This document shows positions 16,531-23,483 of a stretch of DNA of 24,439 nt, in pieces (the first letter of the stretch is position 1; the number at the start of each line of letters is the position of its first letter). Under the pieces are notes generated by a model. That model made no database searches, was not told where the DNA came from, and worked only from the letters and a program-made list of their open reading frames with translations. Source of the DNA: Halieaceae bacterium (GTDB lineage Bacteria; Pseudomonadota; Gammaproteobacteria; Pseudomonadales; Halieaceae); NCBI GenBank assembly GCA_003523185.1, contig DPGN01000042.1, positions 1-24,439 on the forward strand. The letters run 5' to 3'. The position numbers and the translations under genes are program-made.

Positions 16531-16586
16531 GTCCGTAGTGACACATATTATTTTTATTCGGCCGCTTATTCTTATTTTGGCTCTGT
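16493..16586 (-). ncRNA. Predicted CrcZ-like Hfq/Crc decoy small RNA, about 94 nt
   Basis: Bounded by a near-consensus sigma-54 promoter (16611-16596, predicted start near 16586) and an intrinsic terminator (16530-16493). No open reading frame of note is inside. The RNA has two A-rich tracts, AAUAAGAAUAAG (16576-16565) and AAUAAAAAUAAU (16558-16547), each exactly four AAN triplets. AAN/ARN repeats are the known ligand of the Hfq distal face and of Hfq-Crc complexes. The position, between a CbrB-type regulator and pcnB, is that of crcZ in Pseudomonas. CrcZ there is about 400 nt with more motifs, so this would be a miniature. Transcription and function are inferred; the elements are seen directly. 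Confidence 0.72.
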
Positions 16587-16595
16587 CACATTTAC

Positions 16596-16611
16596 TGCAT
16601 TTGCCATGCCA
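16596..16611 (-). promoter_or_regulatory. Sigma-54 (RpoN) -24/-12 promoter
   Basis: Minus strand TGGCATGGCAAATGCA against the consensus TGGCACG-N4-TTGCA. GG and GC are exactly 10 bases apart, and only two consensus positions differ. It reads toward pcnB with a predicted start near 16586. The adjacent gene encodes a sigma-54 activator with an intact GAFTGA loop. Confidence 0.75.
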
Positions 16612-16675
16612 CTCATATTTTTTCTATTAAAAACAACAATTTAATGTTTTTTAGGTGTCTGATCGCTAGGGGTTT

Positions 16676-16714
16676 GTTACAAAAGTGTTACCGAAGTAAA
16701 CCCTCTAATGTTAC
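16676..16714. promoter_or_regulatory. GTTAC repeats, predicted upstream activating sequence for the CbrB-like regulator
   Basis: Three direct GTTAC boxes on the plus strand at 16676, 16687 and 16710, spaced 11 and 23 bp, so on one face of the helix. The middle one is half of a near-perfect dyad, GTTAC-CGAA-GTAAA (16687-16700). They lie 90-128 bp upstream of the predicted small RNA start, the usual place for a sigma-54 enhancer, with an AT-rich, probably bendable stretch between. A similar dyad lies upstream of the regulator gene itself. Confidence 0.55.
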
Positions 16715-16720
16715 CTATCG

Positions 16721-16732
16721 CACCACGTGGTG
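16721..16732. repeat. 12-bp perfect palindrome after the cbrB-like stop codon
   Basis: CACCACGTGGTG, 2 bp downstream of the regulator's TAA. There is no loop and no following T-run, so it is not a terminator. It could be a protein site or chance. Confidence 0.35.
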
Positions 16733-16734
16733 TT

Positions 16735-18117
16735 TTAGGCAGCGCCTCGCTTACGCTTTCTGGGAAGGTCGAAGCGTTGTCTCCGCTCCCAAAGGCATTT
16801 TCTGCTGATACCGAGCTTCTGAGCCAGCTCTGTTTCGTTCATCGCATCTTGATTCTCTAAAACAAAACGCTGGAAGTAGTCTTCGAGTGACAATTCTTCA
16901 GTGTCGGTTTCACCCTCGATTCTCGACTGAGAAGCTTCAAGCTTTGGCTCCTCAGGGGGCGGAGTACTGAATACTGATACAACGGAGGTATGACTGGGAA
17001 GGTTGAGGTCGCTCATGGCAATGATATTGCCATCTGCCATGACGAGTGCTCGTTCGATCGTGTGCTCTAGCTCTCGTACGTTACCGGGCCAGCTGTAATC
17101 TGACAGCGCGTTGTAGGCCTCGTCCGATAATGCCTTGGGCTCCACCCCAAGGCGTCCAGCCACGCGTTTTACCAGCCAGTTGGTAAGACCTTCAATATCG
17201 TCACCACGCTCTCTTAATGGTGGCAATTCGAGTCGCAACACATTGATGCGGTGAAACAGGTCACGTCGAAAGGCATCGGTATTCTCTAGTTCCATCAGGT
17301 TCCTGTGCGTTGCGCAGATGAGCCTGACATTGACGCTGGCACTTTCAACTGAGCCAATACGTCGAATCTCTCCTTCTTGAATGAATCTCAGCAGTCGGGC
17401 TTGGGCTGAAGGCGGAAGTTCTCCGATTTCGTCGAGAAACAGTGTTCCTCCATCGGCAGCTTCAATCAGTCCTACTCGCTGTGCATTCGCGCCAGTAAAT
17501 GCACCTTTTTCGTAGCCGAACAACTCAGATTCAATCAATGTTTCGGGAATCGCAGCGCAATTGACTGAAATGATCGGTTTACTCGCGCGCTCACTGGTCT
17601 GGTGAATGTGGCGTGCAACGAGTTCCTTTCCGGTCCCCGTTTCACCAATAATTAAAACGGTCGAGCTCGCTTTAGCTGCTTTGTTTGCCATCGTCATCAA
17701 TGCGCGCATGCCTACTGACTTGCCAACAAAGGCTTCGACGGCAGGCGCTGTGTTTTCCGCACTTTGTGACGTGGCAAGCGACGCGCGTCGAATGCCATCA
17801 AGGACGTCTCTGATGGGTGCAGGCTTCGCCCAGTAATCACGCGCACCTGCCTTCATGAGCTCTACTGCTGATCTTAGTGATGCGTGTTGTGCATGGATAA
17901 AGACGGGAACGGGATACAAATCGGCTATCAACTGGTTAGCGCCTGCCTCATTGCGTCCAGGATCTAGGATTGCAGCATCAACACGCTCCGCAGTCTTAAT
18001 CGCACCGAGCGCCGAAAAGGGCGATGCTTTGATTACTTTCAGTCCTTCAGCCGCTAGATCGTCAGCTGTGTGTGTGGCACTGATAGGGTCATCGTCGAGC
18101 AAGAGAACCGTAAGCAT
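16735..18117 (-). CDS. cbrB: CbrB-type sigma-54-dependent response regulator
   Basis: 460 residues: receiver (1-115), AAA+ sigma-54 activator domain (about 130-365), linker, and Fis-type helix-turn-helix (about 427-449). The Walker A is GETGTGKE (158-165), the sigma-54 loop is GAFTGA (205-210), Walker B is TLFLDE (225-230), and the Arg-finger region is FRRDLFHR. The C-terminus, with LSLEDYFQRFVLENQD and KLGISRKCLWERRQRF, is nearly what I recall for Pseudomonas CbrB, and gene order agrees. In the receiver the acidic pocket (D8-D10), phosphoacceptor D52 and K98 are kept, but the conserved Thr/Ser is A76. The partner kinase cbrA, normally upstream, is absent: gluQRS ends about 90 bp away. A strong GGGAGGAAAG precedes the ATG. 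Likely target: the small RNA just downstream. Confidence 0.87.
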   Translation of the reverse strand: MLTVLLLDDDPISATHTADDLAAEGLKVIKASPFSALGAIKTAERVDAAILDPGRNEAGANQLIADLYPVPVFIHAQHASLRSAVELMKAGARDYWAKPAPIRDVLDGIRRASLATSQSAENTAPAVEAFVGKSVGMRALMTMANKAAKASSTVLIIGETGTGKELVARHIHQTSERASKPIISVNCAAIPETLIESELFGYEKGAFTGANAQRVGLIEAADGGTLFLDEIGELPPSAQARLLRFIQEGEIRRIGSVESASVNVRLICATHRNLMELENTDAFRRDLFHRINVLRLELPPLRERGDDIEGLTNWLVKRVAGRLGVEPKALSDEAYNALSDYSWPGNVRELEHTIERALVMADGNIIAMSDLNLPSHTSVVSVFSTPPPEEPKLEASQSRIEGETDTEELSLEDYFQRFVLENQDAMNETELAQKLGISRKCLWERRQRFDLPRKRKRGAA

Positions 18118-18160
18118 TACAACTCTTTCCTCCCAGAAATCGCCGAAGAGGCTAACATGA

Positions 18161-18210
18161 ACATTTACTTAAATGTCACCTAGGTAACACTTATCGTGTT
18201 GAAAAGTTAC
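18161..18210. promoter_or_regulatory. Inverted repeats upstream of the cbrB-like gene
   Basis: Three elements lie in the 90-bp gap before the regulator. ACATTTA-CT-TAAATGT (18161-18176) is a perfect dyad. GTCAC-CTAG-GTAAC (18175-18188) is one base from the GTTAC-N4-GTAAC dyad seen near the small RNA. GTTAC recurs at 18206-18210, overlapping the gluQRS stop. The shared box suggests autoregulation (inference). Confidence 0.45.
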
Positions 18211-19049
18211 AGATTTTTTGAGTTTAGCGCGTCGCGCCGCCAGTTTACGGTCGCTAGCTGCAAAATATCCTCAACGCGATCCACGTTTTGTGGGGGAGTT
18301 GGCTGTCCTAGAAAGGCTAGGGCGCGGCGAAGATTCGCGTTGGGAGTATCTGTATCAATCTCCTGGGCGCCGGTTTGTTTACTGAGCTTATTTCCTGCTT
18401 GATCGGTGACGATAGGTAAATGGCCGTACTCGGGTGAAAGGCGTCCTAGGGTTTGATGAAGCATCATTTGGCGGAGGCTCGATTCAAGTAGATCAGCCCC
18501 CCGAATCACATGGGTGTAGCCTTCATCGAGGTCGTCGATCGCTGTTGCCAGCTGATACGCGATTAGTCCATCTCTGCGTTTAACAATGAAGTTACTGGGT
18601 ATAGCCGACACACCTTGTTCCCCAAGAAACAGGTCCTTGACTCGGTTGGGGGCATCACTTGGTACATGAAAACGGACGCTGCCGCTCACATCTCGGCTAT
18701 TCCTGCAGTCTGAAACGCAGGCGCCAAGCTCACCCAAGGTGGCTCTGGTGCAAAGGCAGTCGAACAAATGACCCGCATTTCTAAGTTTGGACAGCGCATC
18801 TTCATGCGCCTCACGACGCTGACTTTGGAAGATAATAGGCCCATCCCAGGTCAGGCCATGGCTTTCTAGGCAGAGGGGGATGGATCTAAAGCTGGCTTTC
18901 ACATGACGCGGTGGGTCGATATCGTCGATTCGCAGGCACCACTCGCCCTCATGTGATCGAGCGTCGAGAAAGCTACCCAAAGCTGCGACTAAGGAGCCCA
19001 TATGAAGTGGGCCCGTGGGTGATGGGGCAAATCGTCCTCGATAGATCAA
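18207..19049 (-). CDS. gluQ: Glutamyl-Q tRNA(Asp) synthetase GluQRS
   Basis: Attaches glutamate to queuosine at position 34 of tRNA-Asp; a truncated GluRS catalytic domain without the anticodon-binding part. 280 residues from the chosen start (E. coli about 300). Motifs: the HIGH region RGRFAPSPTGPLHMGSL, LRIDDIDPPR, the zinc-site cysteines CLCTR and CVSDC, and the KMSKS-like GNKLSKQTGA. The conserved N-terminus begins right at a TTG at 19049 with AGGGGG 11 bases upstream. The longer frame to 19115 would run into dksA and adds no family similarity. It follows dksA by 20 bp, a pairing common in gammaproteobacteria. Confidence 0.93.
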   Translation of the reverse strand: MIYRGRFAPSPTGPLHMGSLVAALGSFLDARSHEGEWCLRIDDIDPPRHVKASFRSIPLCLESHGLTWDGPIIFQSQRREAHEDALSKLRNAGHLFDCLCTRATLGELGACVSDCRNSRDVSGSVRFHVPSDAPNRVKDLFLGEQGVSAIPSNFIVKRRDGLIAYQLATAIDDLDEGYTHVIRGADLLESSLRQMMLHQTLGRLSPEYGHLPIVTDQAGNKLSKQTGAQEIDTDTPNANLRRALAFLGQPTPPQNVDRVEDILQLATVNWRRDALNSKNL

Positions 19050-19069
19050 GTCCGTAGCGCCCCCCTGTA

Positions 19070-19909
19070 TTAACCTAGCTCTTGGCGTTCCTTGATTTCT
19101 GCCAAGGTCTTGCAATCAATGCATAGCGTCGCCGTAGGCCGTGCTTCCAACCGTTGAACGCCGATTTCGATACCGCAGGCATCGCAGTAACCATAATCGT
19201 CGATTGAAATTCGCTCTAATGTGCCGTCAATCTTTTTGATCAGCTTGCGCTCACGATCGCGCGCGCGTAGCTCAAGGCTAAACTCTTCCTCTTGCGTCGC
19301 TCGGTCCGCTGGATCTGGGAAGTTCGCCGCCTCGTCCTTCATATGACCAACGGTTTTGGTTACTTCATTTACGAGGTCGGCTCTCCAACTAAGCAGAAGC
19401 TGACGGAAATGCTCCAACTGCTCCTCGTTCATGTAGCTCTCACCGCGCGATGGCTTGTATGGCTTGAAGTTATCGAACTTCTGAACCTCACCGACAGCGC
19501 GAGCCACATTAGACGGTGCTTTTGCCTTTGACTTGGCTTTAGCCGTTGGGGTCGCCTTTGCTTTTGGCGCCGCTTTGGCCTTGGGTACCGCCTTGGCTTT
19601 AGGCTCTGCCTTCGCTGCTTTCGCCTTTGGTGCTGCTTTCGCTTTCGGTGCCGCTTTTGCCTTGGGGGCCGTCTTGGCTTTGGGCTCTGCCTTCGCAGCC
19701 TTCGCCTTTGGCGCTGCTTTGGCCTTGGGAGCCGCCTTGGCTTTGGGCTCTGCCTTCGCAGCCTTCGCCTTTGGCGCTGCTTTGGCCTTGGGAGCCGCCT
19801 TGGCTTTGGGCTCTGCCTTCGCAGCCTTCGCCTTTGGCGCTGCTTTGGCCTTGGGAGCCGCTTTCGCTTTGGCCGTTCCCTTGGTTTCCGTTGTCTTCTT
19901 AGTTGCCAT
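19070..19909 (-). CDS. dksA: RNA polymerase-binding transcription factor DksA with a long Lys/Ala/Pro-rich N-terminal extension
   Basis: DksA enters the RNA polymerase secondary channel and, with ppGpp, controls stringent-response promoters. The C-terminal part (about 160-279) is a standard DksA: the coiled-coil tip FPDPADRATQEEE with D199 and D202, then the zinc finger with Cys 242, 245, 263 and 266. The first roughly 150 residues are a repetitive AAPKAK/AKAEPKAK tail, strongly basic and disordered-looking, like histone H1 or AlgP tails. The protein is 279 residues against 151 in E. coli. The ATG at 19909 starts MATKKTTE; the frame is open further upstream (to 20089) but that part has no similarity and a poor start. 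The tail is translated in one frame with the core, so it is not a separate gene. Confidence 0.93.
   Translation of the reverse strand: MATKKTTETKGTAKAKAAPKAKAAPKAKAAKAEPKAKAAPKAKAAPKAKAAKAEPKAKAAPKAKAAPKAKAAKAEPKAKTAPKAKAAPKAKAAPKAKAAKAEPKAKAVPKAKAAPKAKATPTAKAKSKAKAPSNVARAVGEVQKFDNFKPYKPSRGESYMNEEQLEHFRQLLLSWRADLVNEVTKTVGHMKDEAANFPDPADRATQEEEFSLELRARDRERKLIKKIDGTLERISIDDYGYCDACGIEIGVQRLEARPTATLCIDCKTLAEIKERQELG
19611..19861. repeat. 63-bp tandem repeat in the dksA N-terminal extension
   Basis: Near-identical 63-bp units start at 19692, 19755 and 19818; the last matches for 44 bases. A diverged 81-bp copy starts at 19611. Each full unit encodes 21 residues of Lys/Ala/Pro/Glu. All spacings are multiples of three, so copy-number change keeps the frame. 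Confidence 0.9.
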
Positions 19910-20077
19910 ATGGGTTTCCGTTGAAACGCATGCGTAGTGGGGCGCAGTTGACCTGCGCGGTTGGGCACGGGAAGCTATCAGAATTGAGGGCCGTTGACTA
20001 GCGGCTTTTGAGTGCGTTTGTAACATGGCGTCGAGAACGCATAATTGCAGCTGTGTCGTGAGGTAGCCATAAGAAAC

Positions 20078-20755
20078 ATGACGGACCAATTGTTGGCATT
20101 AGGACTCTCCGAGCATGGACTGGTAGCTCACGACGAGCGGACCAGGCTGGACTCCGAAGTATCACGACAGTTCAGGTTGCTGCAGCGTGACGCGAGGGCT
20201 GAAGGCTTTGAACTGATAGCTGCTTCGAGTTATCGCTCTTACGCCTCGCAACTGACTATTTTCAATGCTAAGTGGCGCGGCGAACGTCCTGTGCTCGATG
20301 ACGGTGACCGTGCGCTCAGCCGAGAGCTGTATTCTGATGAGCAATGGTTGCATCGCATACTCCGGTTCTCAGCTTTGCCAGGGACATCTCGCCACCATTG
20401 GGGCACCGATCTCGATGTGTTTGATCCGACGTTATTACCCGAGGGGCAGAAACTTGCATTAACGCCCAGCGAGTACAGTGATAGCGGCTACTTTTCAGCA
20501 CTGACACACTGGCTAGACCAGGCCATTGCCAACGGACAATCCAGAGGCTTCGAGCGACCCTATGACGCTGACCGCGGGGGGGTATCTATAGAACCGTGGC
20601 ACTTGAGTTACCTGCCGAGGGCGATTCAGCTGCGAGCTCATCAGTCTCCCGAGGCTCTTCTTGATTTATGGGACCAATCACCACAACTAAGACCCGAGGG
20701 GTTTGCGCTACTCTCTCGGTGTTTGGACGAGATCTTCGCTCGGTACGTCCTGTAG
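20078..20755 (+). CDS. M15-family D-alanyl-D-alanine carboxypeptidase (VanY/DacB-like)
   Basis: A zinc peptidase that trims peptidoglycan stem peptides or fragments. 225 residues from the ATG at 20078; a TTG at 20045 would add 11. The zinc site is intact: SRHHWGTDLD (104-113, with H106 and D113) and EPWH (172-175, with H175); ASSYRSY (49-55) is the substrate-side motif. There is no signal peptide or membrane segment, so it may act in the cytoplasm on recycled peptides. That fits the presence of mpl, a recycling ligase, 1.3 kb away, but this link is inference. It is divergent from dksA and its stop is 2 bp from the convergent pfp stop. No clear promoter was assigned. Confidence 0.85.
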   Translation: MTDQLLALGLSEHGLVAHDERTRLDSEVSRQFRLLQRDARAEGFELIAASSYRSYASQLTIFNAKWRGERPVLDDGDRALSRELYSDEQWLHRILRFSALPGTSRHHWGTDLDVFDPTLLPEGQKLALTPSEYSDSGYFSALTHWLDQAIANGQSRGFERPYDADRGGVSIEPWHLSYLPRAIQLRAHQSPEALLDLWDQSPQLRPEGFALLSRCLDEIFARYVL

Positions 20756-20757
20756 GT

Positions 20758-22029
20758 TTACCAGCGCTCGTCAGGCGGTAGCTTTTTGTCCACAAGGTGT
20801 TTCTCGAGTTTGACGTAGACCGGGAGACCATTGGAGTACTCCGGGTAGGCTTCTCCCACGATAAGGGGGGCAAAGTAGCTACGAGCCTCGGCGGTGATAC
20901 CAAAGCCGTCATCGCTAAAGAAGCTTTTAGGCATCATTTTTTCTTGGTTTGCGACCTCGTCTAAGGGTGCAGTACCAATTTGCCATTGATAGGGAGCATC
21001 ACTTACACGGTCGATAGTAGGCATCAGCGCATTCTTTCCTTCCATAGCAAGCTCAACAGCCGCTTTGCCAAGTGCAAAGGCCTGATCGAGGTCGGTCTGA
21101 CTCGCAATGTGACGCGCTGCGCGCTGTAAATAATCGGCGACAGCCCAATGATACTTGTAGCCATGCGCTTGCTTAATTAGGTTGGCGAGCTTCGGCGCAA
21201 GGCCTCCCAATTGAACATGACCAAACGCGTCTCTGGATGTTGAGCCAGAGAGCAACTGACCATCGGCTGTTTGGGTTCCTTCCGACGCTACTATCACGCA
21301 GAACCCGTATGTCTCAACGGTTTCTTTTACCTTCGCGAGGAACCGCGCTTCATCGAAGGCAATTTCGGGAAACAAAATAATGTGTGGTGCATCGCCTTGT
21401 TCATGTGCAGCTAAGCCAGCGGCGCCGGCAATCCAACCCGCGTGTCGACCCATCACCTCCAGAATGAACACCTTCGTCGACGTGGCGCACATGCTCGCAA
21501 TGTCCATGGCAGCCTCTTGGGTTGATAAGGCAACGTACTTGGCGACCGAGCCAAACCCAGGGCAGTTGTCGGTAAACGGCAGGTCGTTATCAATAGTCTT
21601 GGGGACATGAATCGCCTGCAGAGAAAAGCCCATTTTCTCGCCAATCTCGGATACTTTCTGACAGGTATCGGCTGAGTCTCCGCCGCCGTTATAAAAGAAG
21701 TAGCGGATATTGTGTGCTCGAAAGACCTCGATCAACCGCTCGTATTCGGCTCGATTCTCATCGATGCCTTTGAGCTTGTAGCGGCAGGAGCCAAATGCAC
21801 CCGACGGCGTCGTCATGAGACCTTGAATAGCCTCTGAGGATTCTTGTGAAACATCGATCAACTCCTCGCGAAGTGCGCCAAGAATACCGTTCTGCCCTGC
21901 ATAGATTTTTCCAATCTTGTCGGGACAGGCCGCTGCTGTTTGGATGACCCCAAGGGCGCTGGCATTGATGACAGCCGTAACGCCACCGGATTGAGCATAA
22001 AAGGCGTTTGGGGCTTGATCTGCAGACAT
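20758..22029 (-). CDS. pfp: Pyrophosphate-dependent 6-phosphofructokinase
   Basis: Phosphorylates fructose 6-phosphate with PPi instead of ATP; reversible, so usable in glycolysis and gluconeogenesis. 423 residues. The start ATG has AAGGAG 6 bases upstream; a longer frame to 22071 lacks this. The phosphate-donor motif reads GGGDS (115-119), where D118 replaces the Gly of ATP-type enzymes. PKTIDND (143-149) has K144, the second mark of PPi use, and the catalytic D147. MGRHAGW is the substrate-binding segment. Both determinants argue for PPi. It is divergent from mpl across 74 bp. Confidence 0.92.
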   Translation of the reverse strand: MSADQAPNAFYAQSGGVTAVINASALGVIQTAAACPDKIGKIYAGQNGILGALREELIDVSQESSEAIQGLMTTPSGAFGSCRYKLKGIDENRAEYERLIEVFRAHNIRYFFYNGGGDSADTCQKVSEIGEKMGFSLQAIHVPKTIDNDLPFTDNCPGFGSVAKYVALSTQEAAMDIASMCATSTKVFILEVMGRHAGWIAGAAGLAAHEQGDAPHIILFPEIAFDEARFLAKVKETVETYGFCVIVASEGTQTADGQLLSGSTSRDAFGHVQLGGLAPKLANLIKQAHGYKYHWAVADYLQRAARHIASQTDLDQAFALGKAAVELAMEGKNALMPTIDRVSDAPYQWQIGTAPLDEVANQEKMMPKSFFSDDGFGITAEARSYFAPLIVGEAYPEYSNGLPVYVKLEKHLVDKKLPPDERW

Positions 22030-22103
22030 CGATGTCTCCTTGTGCAGCTGACTTAAGATCACAGAGAACATGATACGCTTGCCGCTGCATTTTGGAGCGC
22101 TTG

Positions 22104-23459
22104 ATGTCTAAACGCGTACACATACTCGGTATTTGTGGCACCTTCATGGGGGGGGTGGCACTGCTAGCTCGCGAGTTGGGATACGAGGTGACGGGGTCTG
22201 ACGTCAATGTATATCCCCCAATGAGTACCATGCTCGAGACCGCGGGCATCGCTGTTGTGGAAGGATATTCGTCTGAGCATTTGAAGCCTGCGCCCGACCT
22301 AGTGGTGATCGGTAATGCCCTGTCTCGGGGCAATGACGCCGTCGAATATGTACTTGACCATCAAATACCCTACATGTCAGGCCCGCAGTGGCTAGGCGAA
22401 AATCTATTGCAGGGCCGACATGTCGCAGCCATCTCAGGCACTCACGGTAAAACGACCACGTCGTCCATGCTGACCTGGATACTCGAATGCGAGGGTCTGA
22501 ATCCTGGCTTCCTCATTGGGGGCGTGCCCTTTGGGTTTGAGGGATCTGCGAGACTGGGGCAGGGGCCGTTTATTGTCGAAGCAGACGAGTACGATTCGGC
22601 CTTTTTCGACAAGCGATCAAAGTTCGTTCATTACAAGCCTCAAACCTTGGTGGTGAATAATCTTGAGTTCGATCACGCCGACATTTTTCCGGATCTCAAT
22701 GCGATTCAGACACAGTTCCACCACTTAGTCCGCTGCATTCCCTCGAGTGGACACATTATCGCCAGCAAGGGTGATGCGATTGATGAGGTTCTGAATCGTG
22801 GGTGCTGGACACCGGTTAGCCGCCTTGATACTGGCTCACCAGACGATTGGTCGGTGCAGGCTCGAGATAATCACTTTGGCAAGTTCGAGATCAGCTCGCC
22901 CTCGGGCGATAGCGCATCGATTACATGGGGACTGATTGGCCGTCACAATGCTGAAAATGCCCTGGCTGCCGTTGCCGCCGCGCACGATATCGGCATTAGT
23001 GTGAAGGATGCCTGTGAAGCCCTGTGTCGATTCGAGGGGGTCAAGCGACGGTTAGAGCTCTTGGGAGCACCCAATGACATTGCTGTGTATGACGATTTTG
23101 CTCATCACCCGACAGCCGTAAAAACCACACTTGACGGCCTCCGCCGCGCTGCCGGTGAGCAGAGAGTGGTTGCAGTCATCGAGATTCGTTCAAACACGAT
23201 GAAGCGCGGGACTCATAAACAGGAGCTTGTGCCTGCAACGGAGCACGCTGATCTCGTATTTTGGCTCGAGCCTGGTGAGCTTGATTGGTCCATGACCGAA
23301 ACCACATCGGAACTCAATGGGCATTTTGTGTTCAGAGATACGAATCAGCTGCACGACGCGCTAGTAGGGCAACTTCATAGTGGTGATCATGTTGTGATCA
23401 TGAGTAATGGAAGTTTCTCCGGTCTTCACCGGCAGTTGCTACAATCACTGTCATCTTAG
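22104..23459 (+). CDS. mpl: UDP-N-acetylmuramate:L-alanyl-gamma-D-glutamyl-meso-diaminopimelate ligase Mpl
   Basis: Recycles murein tripeptide by ligating it to UDP-MurNAc. 451 residues (E. coli 457). The Mur-ligase layout is present: an N-terminal Rossmann part HILGICGTFMGGVALLAREL, the ATP loop GTHGKTT (112-118), EADEYDSAFFDKRSKF, then GRHNAENALAA and YDDFAHHPTAVKTTL, typical of Mpl rather than MurC. The ATG at 22104 has GGAG 6 bases upstream; an upstream TTG at 22092 overlaps this Shine-Dalgarno and is unlikely. It is followed after 24 bp by the exporter gene, probably one transcript. Confidence 0.96.
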   Translation: MSKRVHILGICGTFMGGVALLARELGYEVTGSDVNVYPPMSTMLETAGIAVVEGYSSEHLKPAPDLVVIGNALSRGNDAVEYVLDHQIPYMSGPQWLGENLLQGRHVAAISGTHGKTTTSSMLTWILECEGLNPGFLIGGVPFGFEGSARLGQGPFIVEADEYDSAFFDKRSKFVHYKPQTLVVNNLEFDHADIFPDLNAIQTQFHHLVRCIPSSGHIIASKGDAIDEVLNRGCWTPVSRLDTGSPDDWSVQARDNHFGKFEISSPSGDSASITWGLIGRHNAENALAAVAAAHDIGISVKDACEALCRFEGVKRRLELLGAPNDIAVYDDFAHHPTAVKTTLDGLRRAAGEQRVVAVIEIRSNTMKRGTHKQELVPATEHADLVFWLEPGELDWSMTETTSELNGHFVFRDTNQLHDALVGQLHSGDHVVIMSNGSFSGLHRQLLQSLSS

Positions 23460-23483
23460 GACCGCTTTCACGGAGTTTTCAGT

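Noticed and set aside
16617..16645. Plus-strand AACAACAA motif in the AT-rich gap, considered as another Hfq motif
   Set aside because: It lies on the strand opposite the predicted small RNA and upstream of its promoter, so it would not be in the transcript.
16721..16732. CACCACGTGGTG considered as a terminator for the cbrB-like gene
   Set aside because: A loop-less palindrome without a following T-run cannot act as an intrinsic terminator; it is kept only as a low-confidence repeat.
19533..19937. Plus-strand frame of 134 codons encoding a repetitive Ala/Leu/Phe/Gly protein that looks like many membrane helices
   Set aside because: It is the exact antisense of the Lys/Ala/Pro repeat tail of dksA; the repetition comes from the 63-bp units, and no ribosome-binding site supports it.
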